A stretch of 20,604 bases of DNA from the NCBI GenBank assembly GCA_030611945.1, contig JAUWOV010000026.1, positions 1 through 20,604 on the forward strand. Reading direction: 5' to 3'. This stretch comes from a bacterium (lineage in GTDB: Bacteria; JAHJDO01). The notes beneath the pieces are model-generated. The model saw only the letters and a list, made by a program, of their open reading frames with translations, did no database searches and was not told the DNA's origin. The translations under genes were made by a program, and so were the position numbers. Positions 17,250 to 20,604 of the stretch are shown in pieces; within the stretch, counting starts at the first letter, position 1; the number at the start of each line of letters is the position of its first letter.

Positions 17250-17414
17250 ATGAATAATAATCAATATATATGCGAAACAATTTGTAAAACTATCCCCTTT
17301 GATGTCGTGATTCCTAATGAAGTTACCTGCAAGACATTCGAGAGTGCCGATTCCGGACGAGATCTAATCGTGTGTAAGAATGCAGACGACATGTTTAATA
17401 AGCTGGGAATCTGA
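17250..17414 (+). CDS. Possible orphan RelB/DinJ-like antitoxin
   Basis: A 54-residue ORF, 16 bases after yidC. The C-terminal half (IPNEVTCKTFESADSGRDL, then KNADDMFNKLGI) resembles the end of RelB/DinJ-type antitoxins, where a ..ETxKAxEEAExG.. helix is followed by a short strand and a DxLFxxLGI ending. The N-terminal ribbon-helix-helix is too short to be convincing, and no relE-type toxin follows. It may be a remnant or an orphan antitoxin. No good ribosome site is visible. The match is by remembered pattern only. Confidence 0.45.
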   Translation: MNNNQYICETICKTIPFDVVIPNEVTCKTFESADSGRDLIVCKNADDMFNKLGI

Positions 17415-17440
17415 TTCTTTATCATTCTCCGATTTTCATA

Positions 17441-17507
17441 TTGTAGGGGCGGGGCTTGCCTCCGCCCTTTGCTTTTGTAGGGGCACAGCGTGATGTGCCC
17501 TTTTTTT
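17441..17507. repeat. Paired TTGTAGGGGC hairpin units
   Basis: TTGTAGGGGC occurs at 17441 and 17475, 34 bases apart. Each copy opens a hairpin: GGGCGG/CCGCCC (17447-17467) and GGGCACA/TGTGCCC (17481-17500). The different stems after an identical lead look like two members of a dispersed palindromic family placed in tandem rather than one duplicated element. Confidence 0.65.
17481..17507 (+). terminator. Rho-independent terminator after the yidC transcript
   Basis: A stem GGGCACA/TGTGCCC with a six-base loop is immediately followed by seven T residues. It would end transcription from rpmH-yidC, and the RelB-like ORF, about 250 bases after yidC. The stem is the second TTGTAGGGGC unit. Confidence 0.8.
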
Positions 17508-17523
17508 ATGTCCATTGCGAAGA

Positions 17524-17543
17524 GTCCCGAAAGCTTTCGGGAC
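17524..17543. repeat. Second copy of the CCCGAAAGCTTTCGGG palindrome
   Basis: A 20-base perfect palindrome sharing the 18-base core TCCCGAAAGCTTTCGGGA with the palindrome at 62-93. It is intergenic, 17 bases beyond the terminator T-run. No T-tract follows. Confidence 0.8.
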
Positions 17544-17650
17544 AATCCAGAAATTAAATTTATTGAGGTTTTTGGTAATTTTGGGTATGGTAGTATTAAA
17601 GTAGAAGTGATTGTTTAGTAATTAATATTATATCCGAGAAAAAAAGAGTG

Positions 17651-18394
17651 ATGGAAGATAGCTCAACTAGATCGTGGAATGGGATAGCTGATGATTGGGC
17701 AAATCATGCAGATGAGAACGACTACAAGAATGTTTTTCTCATGCCTCAGACTCTTGCATTGTTTTCTGACGTTACTGGCAAAGATATCCTTGATTTGGGT
17801 TGTGGCGAAGGAAGCTATGCTCGTGCTTTGAGTTCTATGGGGGCTGTTGTCACTGCTGTTGATGGCAGCGATCGCCTCATTGAAATAGCGCAGGAAAGGG
17901 CTCGGAAATATAAACTAAAAATTGAATGGCTGACAAAGAATGCTAATTTGCTTCAAGGATTGGATGATTGTTCCTTTGATTATGTTCTTGCCGCAATGAG
18001 CTTGATGGATGTCGAAGATTATCAGGGTTCTGTTTCGGAGATTGTCCGAGTGCTTCGGCCAGAAGGGCAACTCATCATGTCTATTCTCCATCCGTCATTT
18101 TCAGGAAGAAAGTGTAAATGGTGGCATGATGGAGATAAACGATTTGATCATTATGCTGTGGATGATTATTTCAAAAAAGAATCATGGAAAGAACATGTTA
18201 CAGACAAGTTCAAGAATCTTGTAATCTTTCGTCATATACCTTTGCAAAGTTTTATGAACCCATTGATTGAGAAAAAGCTAAGATTGGTGTTGTTCAAAGA
18301 ACCGAAACCAGATGAAAAGCAACTTTCAAAATCCAAACGCTTGAGTAGGCTCTGTCGGGTTCCGTTTTTTTTGATAATGGTATGGCAAAAGTAA
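17651..18394 (+). CDS. Class I SAM-dependent methyltransferase
   Basis: A 247-residue Rossmann-type methyltransferase. Motif I DILDLGCGEG (about 45-54) binds SAM, followed by AVDGSDRLIEIA (the acidic residue after strand 2), then SFDYVLAAMSLMDVED and the EIVRVLRPEGQLIMSI block typical of small-molecule/ubiquinone-type methyltransferases. The substrate is not evident. ATG 17651 is chosen; the GTG three bases upstream is less likely. It stands alone between the yidC terminator and brnTA, with no obvious promoter, which suggests it is part of the accessory segment inserted between yidC and mnmE. Confidence 0.85.
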   Translation: MEDSSTRSWNGIADDWANHADENDYKNVFLMPQTLALFSDVTGKDILDLGCGEGSYARALSSMGAVVTAVDGSDRLIEIAQERARKYKLKIEWLTKNANLLQGLDDCSFDYVLAAMSLMDVEDYQGSVSEIVRVLRPEGQLIMSILHPSFSGRKCKWWHDGDKRFDHYAVDDYFKKESWKEHVTDKFKNLVIFRHIPLQSFMNPLIEKKLRLVLFKEPKPDEKQLSKSKRLSRLCRVPFFLIMVWQK

Positions 18395-18482
18395 CCGGAT
18401 ATAACAATGCCATGCAGACGGAGACTCATACCTTGCGCCGCTGATGGCAGGCTTTCGCAATGACAGAAAAGAGATTTTTTTG

Positions 18483-18512
18483 TTGACAATTGGTATCTTT
18501 TTGGTATATAAA
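18483..18512 (+). promoter_or_regulatory. Promoter of brnTA with possible BrnA operator
   Basis: A perfect TTGACA (18483-18488) is followed by TATATA (18505-18510, spacer 16) or TATAAA (18507-18512, spacer 18). Transcription would start at about 18517-18520, on the brnT ATG at 18520, so the mRNA would be leaderless or nearly so. The inverted repeat ATATA-AAG-TATAT (18506-18518) overlaps the -10 and start site and is a plausible binding site for the antitoxin. Confidence 0.75.
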
Positions 18513-18519
18513 GTATATT

Positions 18520-18780
18520 ATGGAATTTGAGTTTGATCCTAGAAAGAGCGAAATCAATAAGAAGAAACATGGTATTGACTTTATTGAAGCACAGTTATTG
18601 TGGGATGATATTGACTTGATTGAAATTCCGGCAAGAACTAGTGATGAACCAAGATACTTGGTAATTGGCACGATTTCCGGAAAGCATTGGTCAGGAGTTA
18701 TTACATATCGTGGCGAGAAGACAAGGATTATTTCAATAAGACAATCCAGAAAAGAGGAGGTTGAAATATATGAAAGCTAG
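18520..18780 (+). CDS. brnT: BrnT-family ribonuclease toxin
   Basis: An 86-residue protein with the BrnT pattern: FEFDPRKSEINKKKHGIDF at the N-terminus (F-x-D-x-x-K-x-x-x-N-x-x-KHG), EPRYLVIGTISG, then TRIISIRQSRKEEVEIYE (R-x-IS-x-R-x-x-x-x-E-x-x-x-Y). This is a RelE-fold ribonuclease that stops translation. The ATG at 18520 starts directly on the conserved motif. It overlaps brnA by 11 bases in the toxin-first order usual for brnTA. The reading frame and the recognisable signature blocks are intact, so it may be active. Confidence 0.92.
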   Translation: MEFEFDPRKSEINKKKHGIDFIEAQLLWDDIDLIEIPARTSDEPRYLVIGTISGKHWSGVITYRGEKTRIISIRQSRKEEVEIYES

Positions 18781-18994
18781 AGAGTTTGATAGAAAGTTTG
18801 ATGAAGGGAATAACATTTCTAAGCATCTGGATCTCACAAAGGCGAAAAGGCTTGAGCAAGATCAGAAAAGGGTCAATGTAGACTTTCCTATTTGGATGAT
18901 TCACTCATTGGATAAGGAAGCAAAGCGTCTGGGCGTACCTCGTCAATCCATTATCAAGGTATTGCTGTCAGAGCGATTAGGGAAAGCAGTCTAA
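18770..18994 (+). CDS. brnA: BrnA-family antitoxin (ribbon-helix-helix)
   Basis: A 74-residue CopG-like protein: a charged N-terminal toxin-binding segment, then a ribbon (KRVNVDFPIWMIHSLDKEA) and helix-helix (KRLGVPRQSIIKVLLSERL) DNA-binding fold. It neutralises BrnT and normally represses the shared promoter. ATG 18770 is chosen, since GAGGAGG (18754-18760) lies nine bases upstream. The TTG at 18761 is in frame but too close. The strong internal ribosome site contrasts with the leaderless toxin and would favour antitoxin excess. A hairpin follows six bases after the stop. Confidence 0.9.
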   Translation: MKAREFDRKFDEGNNISKHLDLTKAKRLEQDQKRVNVDFPIWMIHSLDKEAKRLGVPRQSIIKVLLSERLGKAV

Positions 18995-19000
18995 TGCAAT

Positions 19001-19024
19001 AACCGCCAGCTAAAGCAGGCGGTT
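19001..19024 (+). terminator. AACCGCC/GGCGGTT hairpin after brnA
   Basis: Seven-base perfect arms AACCGCC and GGCGGTT enclose a loop that can add an inner GC/GC pair. No T-run follows, so termination would be inefficient. It may equally be a dispersed palindrome. It lies 30 bases before the mnmE start. Confidence 0.55.
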
Positions 19025-19054
19025 GATGGGTGAGGGGGATTCAGGGGGATGTTA

Positions 19055-20431
19055 ATGACCACAGACACAATAGCAGCAATATCAACTCCGCTTGGCGAGG
19101 GTGGGATAGGGATTATAAGACTAAGCGGACCGGATGCAATAAATATTGTCTCGAAAATATTCAAGCCAAAGAAAAACATAAATCTGGAAAACCAAAAATC
19201 TCATACACTTCATTTTGGATATATTATTAAGGGAAAAACTCTGCTTGATGAAGTGCTGGTTTCCATAATGAAGTCTCCTCATTCATACACAAAAGAAGAT
19301 GTTGTGGAGATTAATTGTCATAGCGGGGTTTTGGTTCTAAGGTCTATTTTAGAGCTTGCATTAAAATATAGTGCACGTACCGCGCAGCCGGGTGAATTTA
19401 CTAAAAGGGCGTTTTTAAACGGTAGAATAGACCTGTCACAAGCTGAGTCAGTAATAGACTTGATAAGAAGCATGTCATCAAAAGGATTGAGATTAGCAGC
19501 GCAACAGCTATCAGGAAAATTATCCGTTAAAATAAAAAACTTACATATAGAATTGCTTGATCTACTGGCGCGTATAGAAGCATTGCTTAATTTTCCTGAA
19601 GACGGAGTTAGCTTAATGAGCAGAGGTTCAATATTATCTTCAGTTAAGAAGATGCAGAAAAAGATTGAGTCTTTAATTGATACTGCTGAACAGGGAGAGA
19701 TTTTCAGACATGGTGTAAAGACTGTCATTGTTGGCAAACCAAATGTTGGAAAATCCAGTCTTTTGAATACGCTTATGGAAGAAGAGAGAGCAATAGTAAC
19801 AGGGATTCCAGGAACTACAAGGGACACGGTAGAGGGACAGATTCATATACAAGGGCTTTCCTTTACCTTAATAGACACTGCCGGCTTACAGCCTGTAAGC
19901 AATATTGTAGAAAAAATAGGCATTGCCAGAAGCAAGAAAAAACTTCTGGAAGCTGACCTTATACTCTTCATGTTGGATGCAAACACTACGATTGATTCCA
20001 ATGATAAGAAACTGTTTGAACTTGTTAAAGGGAGACATACTATTATTCTGTTTAATAAAATAGATTTGCCCTCCCAAACAGAGATATCTGATATTCGCAA
20101 ACTTGTTCCTAAAGGAATGATTTTGAAAATATCTGCAAAGGACGAAATTGGGATTGATGAGCTCAAAAACACAATGTTTAATGCAGCATTATCTAAGTTT
20201 AAGCACCCTCAGTCCTCTGTGTGCGTTAATATGAGACATAAGGAATCGCTGTTAAGCACGCAAAGGAGTTTAGATAATGTTATTCATACTATGACAAGAA
20301 CAAAATTGACTGAAGAGTTTGTCTCTCTTGATCTAAAAAACGCGTTGGATTCTCTTGGGCAGATAACAGGAGAAACAGCGAATAATGAAGTGCTGGATAG
20401 GATATTTTCAAAATTCTGCATAGGAAAGTAA
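19055..20431 (+). CDS. mnmE: tRNA modification GTPase MnmE
   Basis: A 458-residue GTPase that, with MnmG, makes 5-(carboxymethyl)aminomethyl-type wobble uridines in tRNA. It begins with DTIAAISTPLGEGGIG and IRLSG (the folate-binding N-domain), then PGEFTKRAFLNGRIDLSQAE, the helical domain, the embedded G domain with GKPNVGKSSLLN (G1), DTAGL (G3) and NKID (G4), and the C-terminal CIGK with the catalytic cysteine. ATG 19055 is preferred over 19049 because GGGGG (19044-19048) is six bases upstream of it and adjacent to the other. Length is normal (about 450). Confidence 0.98.
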   Translation: MTTDTIAAISTPLGEGGIGIIRLSGPDAINIVSKIFKPKKNINLENQKSHTLHFGYIIKGKTLLDEVLVSIMKSPHSYTKEDVVEINCHSGVLVLRSILELALKYSARTAQPGEFTKRAFLNGRIDLSQAESVIDLIRSMSSKGLRLAAQQLSGKLSVKIKNLHIELLDLLARIEALLNFPEDGVSLMSRGSILSSVKKMQKKIESLIDTAEQGEIFRHGVKTVIVGKPNVGKSSLLNTLMEEERAIVTGIPGTTRDTVEGQIHIQGLSFTLIDTAGLQPVSNIVEKIGIARSKKKLLEADLILFMLDANTTIDSNDKKLFELVKGRHTIILFNKIDLPSQTEISDIRKLVPKGMILKISAKDEIGIDELKNTMFNAALSKFKHPQSSVCVNMRHKESLLSTQRSLDNVIHTMTRTKLTEEFVSLDLKNALDSLGQITGETANNEVLDRIFSKFCIGK

Positions 20432-20466
20432 CTACAAAGTTTAATATTTTTCCACTTTTTTCTATT

Positions 20467-20604
20467 TTAGGGAACGGTCAACACATCATTACCCCCCTGG
20501 GCAGAAAAAGACTGATCTAATCTAATCGCAGTATCAAGGTCAATAGGAGGAATCATAAGCAAGCGCTTGTCCAGATTCGGCACCTTATCTTTAGCTAATT
20601 GCCA
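20467..20604 (-). CDS. 3' end of a convergent gene, product unknown (partial)
   Basis: Reading the minus strand from the window edge gives 45 codons open to a TAA at 20469-20467, ending LDQSFSAQGGNDVLTVP. The composition (KRLLMIPPIDLDTAIRLDQ) looks like a real protein. No + strand gene overlaps it, and it abuts mnmE convergently with 35 bases between stops. I do not recognise the family. The start lies outside the window. Confidence 0.5.
   Translation of the reverse strand, partial: WQLAKDKVPNLDKRLLMIPPIDLDTAIRLDQSFSAQGGNDVLTVP

Noticed and set aside
17261-17545. 94-residue minus-strand ORF in the yidC-methyltransferase gap
   Set aside because: It runs through the terminator, the paired hairpins and the palindrome, so its codons come from repeat DNA.
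19318-19827. 169-residue minus-strand ORF within mnmE
   Set aside because: It is a mirror of the conserved MnmE helical and G-domain codons, with no start signal and no protein-like motif.

Overview
The window is AT-rich bacterial chromosome, nearly all coding and nearly all on the + strand. It is a fusion of two conserved gene blocks, each interrupted by accessory DNA. The organism looks like a diderm bacterium, because YidC has the long N-terminal periplasmic domain. It carries a V/A-type rotary ATPase in the gene order of the Enterococcus hirae ntp operon and a short prolyl-tRNA synthetase without the editing insertion. Short dispersed palindromes and several toxin-antitoxin scraps fit an environmental or uncultured lineage. 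I cannot name the phylum from sequence alone.

Block 1 (213-13294) is the V/A-ATPase operon: H-type stalk subunit, I, K, E, C, F, A and B (ntpF-I-K-E-C-G-A-B). Two insertions split it. Between K and E (2989-4410) are a VapB-like antitoxin ORF, the 3' stump of a vapC toxin gene, two unrecognised membrane proteins, and a hairpin followed by degenerate repeats. Between E and C (5070-8773) is a tightly packed four-gene carbohydrate cassette: an AraD-like class II aldolase/epimerase, a NagB-like sugar-phosphate isomerase/deaminase, a PfkB kinase and an amidohydrolase. Subunit D, the central rotor shaft that normally follows B, is absent. proS overlaps the 3' end of ntpB in its place. NtpK keeps every residue of the E. 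hirae Na+ site, so a sodium-coupled enzyme is likely.

Block 2 (14565-20431) is the classic rpmH-rnpA-yidD-yidC-mnmE cluster, led by a near-consensus promoter at 14565-14593. It is interrupted between yidC and mnmE (17234-19024) by a RelB-like antitoxin ORF, paired GTAGGGGC hairpins ending in a clear terminator, a palindrome, a SAM methyltransferase and a complete BrnT/BrnA toxin-antitoxin pair. The brnT promoter lies so close to the ATG that its mRNA should be leaderless. No dnaA or DnaA-box cluster is present. The right edge holds the 3' end of a convergent minus-strand gene of unknown function.

The main points of interest are the ATPase operon with a carbohydrate pathway embedded in it and its D subunit missing, the Na+-site c subunit, the editing-domain-less ProRS with juxtaposed CxxC motifs, and three toxin-antitoxin traces at the seams of conserved operons.
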